Below, in pieces: positions 53,599 to 62,123 of a DNA stretch of 64,000 nucleotides (the first letter of the stretch is position 1; every line of letters begins with the position of its first letter). The position numbers were made by a program, and so were the translations under genes. Where the stretch lies: positions 29,295 to 93,294 of the forward strand of contig NZ_WHPN01000429.1 of NCBI RefSeq assembly GCF_009735685.1, read 5' to 3'. This DNA comes from Streptomyces lycii. Its GTDB lineage: Bacteria > Actinomycetota > Actinomycetes > Streptomycetales > Streptomycetaceae. The notes beneath the pieces were generated by a model. It had not been told where the DNA came from. It made no database searches and saw only the letters and a program-made list of their open reading frames with translations.

Positions 53599-55113
53599 AT
53601 GGACCGACCCCTCGGCCGGCGCGGACTGCTGATGACGGGCGCCGCCGCCGCGCTCACACTGAACGGTGTGGGATTCGCGGAGGCCGCCGACGGCGACGAG
53701 AAGACGCAGGTCCTGCGCGGGCACCTGCCGACCGGGTCACCGGACTACGTGTACCTGCCGGTCGAGATCCCGCGAGGCGTCCGCGAGATCGTCGTGTCCT
53801 ACAGCTACGACAAGCCGCAGGTGCCGCCCGGCACCCAGGGCAACGCCCTGGACATCGGCATCTTCGACGAACGCGGCACCGAACTGGGCGGTCCCGGCTT
53901 CCGGGGCTGGTCGGGCGGTTTCCGCACCGAGTTCGCCATCAGCGCCGAGCGGGCCACGCCCGGCTACCTGGCGGGGCCGGTGCGCGCCGGCACCTGGCAC
54001 GTGGTCGTCGCGCCGTACACCGTCGCACCGCGCGGCCTCGACTACGAGGTCACGGTCACCCTGCGGTACGGCGCGGGCGGCGAGACGCCGGAGCCGGTGT
54101 ACCCGCCGGAGCGGGCGCGCGGCCGGGGCCGGGCCTGGTACCGGGGCGACTGCCATCTGCACACCGTGCACTCCGACGGCCGGCGCACCCCCGCCGAGGT
54201 CGCCGAGGCGGCCCGCGCCGCCGGGCTGGACTTCATCGTCACCACCGAGCACAACACGTCCTCCGGGCACGCCGCCTGGGAGGGGCTGTGGGGCGACGAC
54301 CTGCTGGTGCTCGCCGGTGAGGAGGTCACCACCCGCAACGGCCACGTGCTGGCCCTCGGCACCGACCCCGGCACCTTCGTCGACTGGCGCTACCGGGCCC
54401 GCGACAACGCCTTCGGCCGCTACGCGCGGCGGATCCGGCGGGCCGGCGGCCTCGTCGTCCCGGCGCACCCGCACGCCACCTGCATCGGCTGCAACTGGAA
54501 GTTCGGCCTGAACGACGCCGACGCCGTCGAGGTCTGGAACGGCCCGTACACCCCGGACGACGAGGTCTCGATCGCCGAGTGGGACAACACCCTCGTCGCG
54601 GCTGCCCGCGCGGGCAGCCGCCCCGGAAGCTGGCTGCCCGCCATGGGCAACAGCGACGCGCACCGGGAGGGACAGGACGTCGGCCTGCCGCAGACCGTCG
54701 TACTGGCCGACGACCTGTCGCGGCAGTCCGTACTGGAGGGGCTGCGGGCCGGGCGCAGCTGGATCGCGGAGTCCTCGCGCGTCGGCCTGTCCTTCTCCGC
54801 CGTGGGCGGGCCGGGACGGCACGCGGGCATCGGCGGCCGGCTGCGGGCGGAGCGGGACGAGCCGGTGACGGTGCGGCTGGAGGTCTCCGGCGCGCCGGGC
54901 TGCTCGGTACGGTTCGTCACCGACCAGGGGCAGCTGTACGCCACGGAGCTGCCCGCATCGGGTGAGGGCACCGCCGAGTGGCGGACCACGCCCCGCTACG
55001 CGGCGTACGTACGGGCCGAGGTGCGGCACGCCCCGGCGGACGGCGGCGCCTCCGGCCTGCCGGGGGCGATGGCGGCCATGACGAACCCGGTGTTCCTCGG
55101 CGGCGACGACTGA
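53599..55113 (+). CDS. exported CehA/McbA-type PHP metallohydrolase
   Basis: The product has 504 residues with a Tat-like signal (GRRGLLMTGAAAALTL, cleavage near 28-30). A beta-rich N-terminal domain (about 35-170) is followed by a PHP domain with metal motifs GDCHLHTVHSDG near 183-194, TTEHNT near 214-219, PAHPHA near 289-294 and GNSDAH near 349-354. It may be a phosphoesterase or carbaryl-type hydrolase. GGGAGA lies just before the ATG. Confidence 0.9.
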   Translation: MDRPLGRRGLLMTGAAAALTLNGVGFAEAADGDEKTQVLRGHLPTGSPDYVYLPVEIPRGVREIVVSYSYDKPQVPPGTQGNALDIGIFDERGTELGGPGFRGWSGGFRTEFAISAERATPGYLAGPVRAGTWHVVVAPYTVAPRGLDYEVTVTLRYGAGGETPEPVYPPERARGRGRAWYRGDCHLHTVHSDGRRTPAEVAEAARAAGLDFIVTTEHNTSSGHAAWEGLWGDDLLVLAGEEVTTRNGHVLALGTDPGTFVDWRYRARDNAFGRYARRIRRAGGLVVPAHPHATCIGCNWKFGLNDADAVEVWNGPYTPDDEVSIAEWDNTLVAAARAGSRPGSWLPAMGNSDAHREGQDVGLPQTVVLADDLSRQSVLEGLRAGRSWIAESSRVGLSFSAVGGPGRHAGIGGRLRAERDEPVTVRLEVSGAPGCSVRFVTDQGQLYATELPASGEGTAEWRTTPRYAAYVRAEVRHAPADGGASGLPGAMAAMTNPVFLGGDD

Positions 55114-55594
55114 CCGGGGCCCGGAGCCACGGCGGGTGGGCCGGTCCGTACGCCGTACGGACCGGCCCGTAGGGCGTACGGACCGGCCTGCACGGCGTAC
55201 GGACCGGCCCGTGGGCCGTAAGGACCCGGCTGCCCACTTCGCCCGCGCGCCGCACGGGCCGGCCTGCCCACTTCGTCCGCACCCGCCGGCACGCCGCACG
55301 GGCCGGCCTGTCCACCCGCCCGCACATCGCACGGGCCGGCGGTCCCGGCCGTCCCGCCTCACCCCGTTCGCCCGCCCACCCCGCCCGTCCGGGGCAACCC
55401 CGTCCGTCCCGTGCACCCGCCCGTCCCGTGCACCCGCCCGTCCCGTGCACCCGCCCGTCCCGTGCACCCGTCCGTGCCAGCCGCCCGCCCGCTCCGTCCG
55501 CCCGCCCCGTCCGTTCACCCGCACGGACCAGCCGCACGGGCCGGGCGCGCCCCTCCCGGGCATGAGGTGCCCGATCGTGGGCACCGGGTAGCGC
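55114..55594. repeat. 480-bp spacer with two tandem-repeat blocks
   Basis: At about 55140-55215, GGCGTACGGACCGGCC(C/T)GT repeats about four times. At 55405-55472 there are four consecutive copies of the 17-bp unit CGTCCCGTGCACCCGCC, three perfect. The rest is Pro/Arg-type composition with no gene. Confidence 0.85.
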
Positions 55595-56143
55595 ATGACT
55601 GCACTGCGACGGATCGCCCGGCCCCTGCTGGCCTCCGTGTTCATCTCCGGCGGCGCCCAGACGCTGCGTAATCCCGAAGCCGTTGCGGACTCCGCCGAAT
55701 CCGTGGTCGCACCGATCGCGGAGCGGGTCTCGCCCTCCCTCGAGAACACCGAGCAGGCCGTACGGATCAACGCGGCCGTCCATGTCGTCGCGGGCGGCCT
55801 GCTCGCGCTCGGCAGGCTGCCGCGGCTGTCCGCGCTCGCCCTCGCCGTGACGCTGGTCCCCACGACCCTCGCGGGGCACCGGTTCTGGGAGGCGGAGGAC
55901 CCGGGGGAGCGTGCCCAGCAGCAGATCCACTTCTTCAAGAACGCTTCCCTGCTCGGCGGTCTGCTGATCGCCGCCGCCGACACCGGGGGCAAGCCCTCGC
56001 TGAACTGGCGCGCCCAGCACGCCGCCCAGCACGCCGCGCAGCGGGCCCGCCGGGACGCCGTCCTGGTCCGCCGCACCGCCCGGGCGACGGGACCGGCCCG
56101 CAGGCGGTCCGTCACCCGGAAGGTGTCCCTGCCGGGCCGCTAG
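55595..56143 (+). CDS. DoxX family membrane protein
   Basis: The product has 182 residues. It has the family opening RIARPLLASVFISGGAQTLRNP, a helix at about 65-82 (AAVHVVAGGLLALGRLP), another at 82-100, and FFKNASLLGGLLIAA near 110-125. A Lys/Arg/Gln-rich tail of 40 residues follows. DoxX proteins are quinone-linked or thiol-stress-related in actinobacteria. The 3' end overlaps the convergent gene by four bases. Confidence 0.92.
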   Translation: MTALRRIARPLLASVFISGGAQTLRNPEAVADSAESVVAPIAERVSPSLENTEQAVRINAAVHVVAGGLLALGRLPRLSALALAVTLVPTTLAGHRFWEAEDPGERAQQQIHFFKNASLLGGLLIAAADTGGKPSLNWRAQHAAQHAAQRARRDAVLVRRTARATGPARRRSVTRKVSLPGR

Positions 56144-56940
56144 GCGTCCCCGCCCCCGGCGCCGCCCGGGCCGCCCGCAACCCCGCCCGGACCCGCGCCG
56201 CCCGGAACGGGACCTTGGCCGCCCGGGACGGGACCCCGGCCACCCGCCACCGGTACCGGGACCGCCCGGACCCACGTGCGGTCCCCGGTCAGATACGACT
56301 CGACGGCCAGCCCCGCGTCCGCCAGCGCCCGCTCGAACGCCTCCGCGGTCAGCGGACGGGACCGGAACGTCTGAGTCCACCGGCCGTCGGGAAAGTCGTA
56401 CTCGCAGACGACCGCGTTCACCCCGGGGGCGACGGGGTCGGCGGACACGATCCGGACGGTGCCGCCGGCCACCTTCCGCTCCCGGGGCACGTTGTCGTGC
56501 GCGTCCGCGGGCTCCCGCTGGATCAGCACGACTCCGTCGTCCGCGACATGGCGGCGGCAGGCGCCCAGCATCCCCCGGCGGACCTCCGGGTCCGCGGTGT
56601 GCACGAGGAACGAGGCGAGCATCACCACGTCGAAGCGCTCACCGCCCAGATCCAGGGTCTCGATCGGCGCGCACACCGTCCGCGCGCCCCGCACGTGCTC
56701 CAGCATCTCGGGCGACTCGTCCACGGCCGTCACCGTGAAGCCGCGCTCCAGCAGCGGACGCGTCACACGGCCGGCACCGCAGCCCAGTTCGAGAATGCCC
56801 GCACCGGCGGGCACCGCCCGTTCCACGATGTCCGGCTCGTCGCCCGCCGGCATCCGCACGTAGACCTCCACCGCGCACCCGTCGGGCGTGAACGCCCCCG
56901 GTCCGGTGCCGTCGTATCCCTCGCGCCTGAGTCCGCTCAT
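56140..56940 (-). CDS. SAM-dependent methyltransferase
   Basis: The product has 266 residues from ATG 56940. Motif I ILELGCGAGRVT near 49-60, VTAVDESPEML near 69-79, FDVVMLASFLVHT (motif II-III) and a class I fold. The C-terminal 35 residues are Gly/Pro repeats (GGQGPVPGG type). Substrate unknown. Its stop and that of the DoxX gene share the palindrome CTAG. Confidence 0.88.
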   Translation of the reverse strand: MSGLRREGYDGTGPGAFTPDGCAVEVYVRMPAGDEPDIVERAVPAGAGILELGCGAGRVTRPLLERGFTVTAVDESPEMLEHVRGARTVCAPIETLDLGGERFDVVMLASFLVHTADPEVRRGMLGACRRHVADDGVVLIQREPADAHDNVPRERKVAGGTVRIVSADPVAPGVNAVVCEYDFPDGRWTQTFRSRPLTAEAFERALADAGLAVESYLTGDRTWVRAVPVPVAGGRGPVPGGQGPVPGGAGPGGVAGGPGGAGGGDA

Positions 56941-57084
56941 ACGCCCCATCAGACCCCGGTACGGCATCCCGTGTCACGATCCGGTCGGGCCCGTTCCGGG
57001 TGCGACCGGTTTTCGCCCTACGAATGCTCGCCATGGCACAGACCGGGGCCGCGATCCGACGTAGCCTCGACCCTGCCCGGACAG

Positions 57085-57116
57085 TTGACGCCTGTACGGG
57101 CCTTGTGGAGACAAGG
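57085..57116 (+). promoter_or_regulatory. possible afsR promoter or operator
   Basis: TTGACG (57085-57090) could be a -35 element, and CCTTGT-GGAG-ACAAGG (57101-57116) is a perfect 6-bp inverted repeat overlapping the expected -10 position, about 80 bp before the afsR start. Confidence 0.35.
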
Positions 57117-57193
57117 TGGCACTACTGACGCCGAAGTCACCGGCAAGGCAAACTGGCCTGTGCGCGAGAGGTATCCGACAGCAGGGGGCAGCG

Positions 57194-60121
57194 ATGGACG
57201 GTGGCAGCGGACCGGGCGCACTGTATTTCACGGTGCTCGGTCCCGTACGGATCCGGCGCGGCGACGAGCAGTTGCCCACCGGCTCCCCGCAACAGCGCGC
57301 GCTTCTGGCGGCGCTGCTGCTGCGGCAGGGACGCACGGCCACGGCGTCCGAACTCGTCGACGCGCTCTGGGGGGAGGAGCCGCCGGACGCCGCGCTCGCC
57401 GCGCTGCGCACCTACGCCTCCCGGCTGCGGAAGTCCTTCGGCCCGGACGCCTCGACGACCCTCCTGAGCGAGTCCGGCGGCTACGCCCTGCGAACCCGCG
57501 ACGGCATGTTCGACCTCGCGATCGCCGAGGAGTACGTGCACAAGGCGGAGAAGGCCCGCCACAACGGCGACCGGCGCTCCGCCCGCGACCTGCTCGGCGC
57601 CGCCCTGGGGCTGTGGGACGGCGAACCGCTCGCGGGCGTTCCCGGACCGTATGCCGAGACGCAGCGCAACCGGCTGGCCGAATGGCGGCTCCAGCTCCTC
57701 GAATCGCGTCTCGACCTCGACCTGGAGACCGGCGCGCACGCGGAGGCCGTCTCCGAGCTGACCGCCCTCACCGCCGCCCACCCGTTGCGCGAACGGCTGC
57801 GCGGCCAGCTGATGCTCGCGCTCTACCGCAGCGGCCGGCAGGCCGAGGCCCTCGCCGTCTACGCCGACACCCGGCGGCTGCTCGCCGACGAGCTGGGCGT
57901 GGACCCCTCCACCGAACTCAAGGAGCTGCACCAGGGCATCCTCCAGGGTGACGCCGGGCTCGCCGTGCCCAGCGAGGGGCCGACGGGTGAGAGCGCCCTC
58001 ACGCTGGTCCGTCCGGCCCAACTGCCCGCCACCGTCTCAGACTTCACCGGGCGTGCCGCCTTCGTGAACGAACTGAGCGATCAGCTGGCCACCGCCGAGG
58101 GCCGGGTGATGGCCGTCTCCGCCGTCGCGGGCATCGGCGGCGTCGGCAAGACGACACTCGCCGTGCACGTCGCGCACGCCGCCCGGGACCGCTTCCCCGA
58201 CGGCCAGCTCTACGTCGACCTGCAAGGTGCGGGTTCGCGCGTCGCCGAGCCGGAGGCCGTTCTCGGTGCCTTCCTGCGCGCCCTGGGCACCGCCGATGCC
58301 TCCATCCCCGACACCCTTGATGAGCGCGCGGCGCTGTACCGCTCGGTCCTGGACGGCCGCCGCATCCTCGTCCTGCTGGACAACGCGCGCGACGCTGCCC
58401 AGGTCCGCCCGCTGCTCCCGGGCACCGAGGGCTGTGCGGCCCTGGTCACCAGCCGGGCCCGGATGGTGGACCTGGCCGGCGCGCATCTCGTCGACCTGGA
58501 CGTGATGAGTCCCGAGGAGGCACTCCAGCTCTTCAGCAAGATCGTAGGAGTGGAGCGGGTGGCCTCCGAGCGCGAAGCCGCGCTCGACGTGGTCGGCGCC
58601 TGCGGTTTCCTGCCGCTCGCCATCCGCATCGCCGCCTCCCGCCTGGCCTCGCGCCGCACCTGGACGGTCTCGGTGCTGGCGGCCAAGCTCGCCGACGAGC
58701 GCCGCCGGCTGGACGAGCTGCAGGCGGGCGACCTGGCGGTCCGCGCCACCTTCGAACTCGGCTACGCCCAGCTGGAGCCGCAGCAGGCGCGTGCCTTCCG
58801 GCTGCTGGGCCTTGCCGACGGCCCCGACATCTCGCTGGCGGCCGCCGCCGCGGTGCTGGACCTGGACCCCTACGAGACGGAGGAGCTGCTGGAGTCGCTG
58901 GTCGACACCTCCCTGCTGGAGTCCGCCGCGCCGGGCCGGTACCGCTTCCACGACCTGGTGCGCCTCTACGCGCGTGCGTGCGCCGAGCGCGACGAACAGC
59001 CGCCGTCGGAGCGGGATGCCGCGATGTCGCGGCTGCTGGACTTCTACCTGGCGACGGCCGCGGGCATCTACGCGCTGGAGAGGCCCGGCGACCGGGTTGT
59101 CGATCACTTGTCGCCCACCCACCGGACCGGTCTGTCGTTCGCGGACAGCGGCTCGGCGCTGGACTGGCTCTTCTCGGAGGCCGCGAGCCTTCTCGCCACG
59201 GCGCGACAAACGGCCTCCGAACGGAGCACCCTGCGCAGAGCTGCCGATTTGTTGGTGGCCACCCAGGACCTCGCCGAGTCGGGCGCCTTCTCGCACCAGT
59301 ACGAACAGGTCGCCCGGACGGTGATCACCGCCGCTCGCGCAGTTGAGGACGCCAGGGCCGAAGGCCGGGCCCGCACCGTGCTGACCCATGGCCACAGTGT
59401 GGCCGGCCGGTTCGGTGAGGCCGACGCGGAGGCCAAACGGGCCTTCCTGATCGGGCAGAGCGTGGAGGATCCGTTCCCGCTCTGCTTCGCGCCCAACGAC
59501 CGTGGCATCATCGCCATCTACCAGGGACGGCACAAGGACGCCGAGGCCTACCTGAGCCAAGCCCTCGACGCCTTTCGTGCCGACAGCAACCGGCCCGGCG
59601 AAGCGAGCGCGCTGAGCAATCTCTCCCGGGTGCAGCTCAACATGGGCAGGGCGACCGCCGCCGCCGAACTGGCGCAGCAGGCCCTCGACATATACCGGGA
59701 CCTCGGCGTCTCACTGCGGCTGGCGAACGGTCAGTACGCGCTCGGGCTTGCGCTGACCAAGCTGAGCCGGCACGACGAGGCGCTGCACCAGCTCACCCAG
59801 GCCCTGGTGCTGTTCAGGGAGAACCGGCAGCGCCTGTGGGAGGGCATGACTCTCTTCCGGCTCGCGGAGGCCCATCTGGCCGCCAGCCGGCCCGCCGAGG
59901 CCGCGGCCCATTCCGAGCAGGCGCTGGCGCAACTGCGCAACATCGGCGGGGAGTGGCGGCGGGGCAACGTCCTCACCGTGCTCGGGAAGGCGCTGTCCTG
60001 CCTCGGTCAGGCGGACCGTGCCCGTGCGTGCTGGTCGGACGCGCTGGTGATCCATGAGCGAGAGAATGCCCCGGAGGCCGCAGAAGTCCGGTCGCTGCTG
60101 GAGCCCGCCCAGGCCGCCTGA
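57194..60121 (+). CDS. afsR: AfsR-type SARP global regulator
   Basis: The product has 975 residues; S. coelicolor AfsR has 993. The SARP part (1-265) has a winged helix (VLGPVRIRRGDEQLP, QQRALLAALLLRQG) and a BTAD. An NTPase of the STAND/NB-ARC type has P-loop AGIGGVGKTT near 310-319, Walker B ILVLLDNA and FLPLAIRIAA. TPRs fill about 690-970. AfsR integrates AfsK-type phosphorylation and activates afsS. ATG 57194 has GGGGG upstream. The afsS-like gene and a partial afsK-like gene nearby support the name over a generic SARP. Confidence 0.92.
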   Translation: MDGGSGPGALYFTVLGPVRIRRGDEQLPTGSPQQRALLAALLLRQGRTATASELVDALWGEEPPDAALAALRTYASRLRKSFGPDASTTLLSESGGYALRTRDGMFDLAIAEEYVHKAEKARHNGDRRSARDLLGAALGLWDGEPLAGVPGPYAETQRNRLAEWRLQLLESRLDLDLETGAHAEAVSELTALTAAHPLRERLRGQLMLALYRSGRQAEALAVYADTRRLLADELGVDPSTELKELHQGILQGDAGLAVPSEGPTGESALTLVRPAQLPATVSDFTGRAAFVNELSDQLATAEGRVMAVSAVAGIGGVGKTTLAVHVAHAARDRFPDGQLYVDLQGAGSRVAEPEAVLGAFLRALGTADASIPDTLDERAALYRSVLDGRRILVLLDNARDAAQVRPLLPGTEGCAALVTSRARMVDLAGAHLVDLDVMSPEEALQLFSKIVGVERVASEREAALDVVGACGFLPLAIRIAASRLASRRTWTVSVLAAKLADERRRLDELQAGDLAVRATFELGYAQLEPQQARAFRLLGLADGPDISLAAAAAVLDLDPYETEELLESLVDTSLLESAAPGRYRFHDLVRLYARACAERDEQPPSERDAAMSRLLDFYLATAAGIYALERPGDRVVDHLSPTHRTGLSFADSGSALDWLFSEAASLLATARQTASERSTLRRAADLLVATQDLAESGAFSHQYEQVARTVITAARAVEDARAEGRARTVLTHGHSVAGRFGEADAEAKRAFLIGQSVEDPFPLCFAPNDRGIIAIYQGRHKDAEAYLSQALDAFRADSNRPGEASALSNLSRVQLNMGRATAAAELAQQALDIYRDLGVSLRLANGQYALGLALTKLSRHDEALHQLTQALVLFRENRQRLWEGMTLFRLAEAHLAASRPAEAAAHSEQALAQLRNIGGEWRRGNVLTVLGKALSCLGQADRARACWSDALVIHERENAPEAAEVRSLLEPAQAA

Positions 60122-60135
60122 GCCGTCCCGTGGAC

Positions 60136-60157
60136 GTTCATCAGTTGTTTATCGGTA
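60136..60157 (+). promoter_or_regulatory. 11-bp direct repeat, likely AfsR/PhoP-type operator of afsS
   Basis: GTTCATCAGTT and GTTTATCGGTA lie head to tail, 8 of 11 bases identical, 14 bp after the afsR stop. SARP and PhoP proteins bind 11-bp direct repeats with GTTCA cores, and AfsR binds the afsS promoter in S. coelicolor. The repeat is 162 bp before the afsS start. Confidence 0.6.
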
Positions 60158-60247
60158 ACCGGCACTCTCATGTTGTCGATCCGCCGCGTCGGGGGGCTAG
60201 CGGATCCGGCAGTACACCGGGCCACTAAGGTGACGGCCCGCAGAGTT

Positions 60248-60279
60248 CGTCCGGCGGCCCACGGGGGAGCCGCCGGACG
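60248..60279 (+). terminator. GC-rich hairpin in the afsR-afsS spacer
   Basis: CGTCCGGCGGC and GCCGCCGGACG form a perfect 11-bp stem with a 10-base loop, followed by GTTTC. It is either the afsR terminator or, if afsS starts from the upstream operator, a leader hairpin that could attenuate afsS. Confidence 0.65.
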
Positions 60280-60319
60280 GTTTCTGATCGGCTCCCAAAC
60301 CGGCCACAGGAGAACGAAC

Positions 60320-60532
60320 ATGACTGAGAAGTCCACGCCCACCACCGGTGAGCCCGACATCTTCACGCCCGAGGACCACCACGCCACCGGCGGGACCGTC
60401 AAGAAGCTCGCCACGCAGGGGGACCACCACGCGACGGGTGGGGACCTCGACCCCGAGGACCACCACGCCACCGGAGGCTCCGCGGAGGGGATCACCACGC
60501 AGGACCACCACGCCACGACCGAGAGGCCCTGA
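60320..60532 (+). CDS. afsS: AfsS-like peptide with DHHATGG repeats
   Basis: The product has 70 residues with four copies of a 10-residue motif, T/D-x-x-D-H-H-A-T-G-G (TPEDHHATGG, TQGDHHATGG, DPEDHHATGG, TTQDHHATTE). AfsS of S. coelicolor is a 63-residue protein with T-x-x-D-x-H repeats made under AfsR control; the position next to afsR and the motif agree. No signal peptide. AGGAGA precedes the ATG. It acts pleiotropically on antibiotic pathway regulators by a mechanism not settled. Confidence 0.88.
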   Translation: MTEKSTPTTGEPDIFTPEDHHATGGTVKKLATQGDHHATGGDLDPEDHHATGGSAEGITTQDHHATTERP

Positions 60533-60552
60533 GCCGACACGAGGGGGAACGT

Positions 60553-60586
60553 GGCCGCGGCGGCGAGGAGGGGAGCCGCCGCGGCC
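60553..60586 (+). terminator. terminator of afsS
   Basis: GGCCGCGGCGGC and GCCGCCGCGGCC make a perfect 12-bp stem with a 10-base loop and a following GTTT, 20 bp after the afsS stop. Confidence 0.75.
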
Positions 60587-60714
60587 GTTTGGCATCCGGA
60601 TCATCGGGAAATCACGTCATTATCCGGAGGCTTCCGTACACTGGGCGCAATCCGGACGGAAGTCATCCGCTTGCCCGCACGGAACCGTTCTCCGACCTTC
60701 GCCTGGGAGTCCCT

Positions 60715-60894
60715 TTGTCTCGCGCCAAGAAAATACTCGCAACTGCCGCTGTGGCGATAGCCGCGTCAGCCTTGGCGATGCCCGTCGCGATGGCCGGCCC
60801 GCCCTCCGGGTCAGCGGAAAATGTCTCGACGCAGGACCATCACGTCACCAGCGAGCCTGCTGACCGCGCAGCCCTTCCGACAACAGCGGAGTAG
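60715..60894 (+). CDS. small secreted peptide with a D-H-H-V-T motif
   Basis: The product has 59 residues from TTG 60715, with GGGAG five bases upstream; there is no closer ATG or GTG. Residues 1-27 form a signal peptide (SRAKKILATAA, hydrophobic core, cleavage near AMA). The mature part of about 32 residues has STQDHHVTSEP, which matches the last repeat of the AfsS-like protein (TTQDHHATTE). It may be an exported member of the same motif family. The GC of its 5' region is lower than around it. Confidence 0.72.
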   Translation: MSRAKKILATAAVAIAASALAMPVAMAGPPSGSAENVSTQDHHVTSEPADRAALPTTAE

Positions 60895-61643
60895 CGGGAA
60901 CGGCAGAGCTAGGCGACAGCTTGTAACTCGATGCGATGCCACCGCCTGTTGAAGCGTGATCGATGTGGTGACCCAGCTTGGCTTGGGCCTGGATCTGCCG
61001 AGTTCGCACGGCTGATGCAGAACCAGCTGTACCCGCAGGGTGGTGTCCTGTACGTCTTGCGGGTACGTAGCCTTGCGCTGCTTCGTTGAGGAAATCTCGG
61101 ACGGATTTGCTGACAGGGCTGGAGCGGTGGCAACGGACGGGACAGGCGATCACCGGTACGGTCTCCGCTTGGCAGAGCTGAACGCAGCCGGTCTCATCGG
61201 TTAATCCGGTGGTGGGTGGACGGCTTGCAAATCTGCAACCTGCGATCGTGCAAGGACCTGATTCCGCCCTCTACGGCGGCCGCTGTCACTGTAGCCCACC
61301 CGAGGGCGCACTCCTGCCGTACCCGGTGATCATCCGTACCGCGCGATGGTGCAGATAGAGACTTGCCCAAACTGCTCCTTCGCACGCTCTGCGGCTGTTC
61401 TATGCCAGTGCAGTCTGTCCCGCCTTGGCGGGACAGACTGCACTGGCTCACGGCCTGATCGCGCAGCCCTGCACGCCGGTCGAAGGCTCCCTTCCGCAGC
61501 CACTACTGTCACCGCCCGTCAAGGCTGATCAGCGCCCTTGGGATTGTGCGTCGTTCGGTGTGACTCCCGGTCTTGGAAGATGCGCCGACGGCTAGTGACA
61601 ACGTGACCAGCTTCGAGGCTGTCAGGTCGACGGAGGCTGCGCC
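60895..61643. other. 750-bp lower-GC region without a convincing gene
   Basis: Readings are short and lack Streptomyces codon bias on both strands. The perfect palindrome at 61404-61447 is inside. It may hold a small RNA, a degraded gene or regulatory sequence. Confidence 0.6.
61404..61447. terminator. perfect 21-bp inverted repeat with TT centre
   Basis: GCCAGTGCAGTCTG at the left edge is mirrored exactly by CAGACTGCACTGGC at the right edge; all 21 positions pair, with a two-base centre. No T tract follows. It could be a bidirectional terminator, a protein-binding palindrome or a folded RNA. Confidence 0.75.
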
Positions 61644-61904
61644 ATGAAGGCCGTGGACGGTCAGTCACTGGTGTTTCTGACACTTCTTGGTCGACTTGCC
61701 CGATATATCAATTTGACTCAAGGTGGCGAATCTGGACTGAGTCCCATTTACGCTACGCGATTTCGCCGAATGTTGTTCGTTATCAGCCAGAAGCTTGCGT
61801 GCGCCGAATCGTGTATCAGTAAAGTCATTACTGCAAGAGCCCAACGATCGGAAAGTGGAGCTGGAATGACGCGAACAGGCGTACCGTTGTCACCTTGGCC
61901 GTAA
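61644..61904 (+). CDS. doubtful small ORF
   Basis: It would encode 86 residues. GGAGG lies seven bases before the ATG, but the codon usage is unlike Streptomyces (many A/T third positions) and the product has no recognised family. It overlaps the start of the broken peptide gene at 61866. It may be non-coding. Confidence 0.25.
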   Translation: MKAVDGQSLVFLTLLGRLARYINLTQGGESGLSPIYATRFRRMLFVISQKLACAESCISKVITARAQRSESGAGMTRTGVPLSPWP

Positions 61905-62008
61905 TCGCAGCAGCCCTGGGATCTGCTGCTCCAGCGATGGCAGACAACCACCAGACTGGTGGGGACGTTAGGCCTCTGGACAACCACCAGACCGGCGATA
62001 CTCCGTAG
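61866..62008 (+). pseudogene. frameshifted secreted peptide gene with D-N-H-Q-T-G repeats
   Basis: From 61869 on, the frame GAC GCG AAC encodes ANRRTVVTLAVIAAALGSA, a signal peptide ending AMA, and a mature tail with DNHQTGG-DVRPL-DNHQTGDTP. The only good start, ATG 61866 with GGAG five bases upstream, is out of frame by one base; inserting one A after ATGA would give MNANRRT. A shorter in-frame start is TTG 61895 (37 residues) but lacks a ribosome site. The DNHQTG motif is of the AfsS type. It could be a sequencing error. Confidence 0.6.
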
Positions 62009-62123
62009 CCGCCCCGTTCCCCTCCCCAAGTGAGGCGGGCACGGCATGCGCGAAGCATTTGCTGGCTTTCCGTTGACTTCGTGCTAGCCATAGGCAGCAC
62101 AGCCTGATGGGAATGCATGGCTT

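Noticed and set aside
60895..61640. Small minus-strand ORFs at 61194-61451 and 61330-61512
   Set aside because: They cover the perfect palindrome, have no Streptomyces codon bias and no ribosome site.
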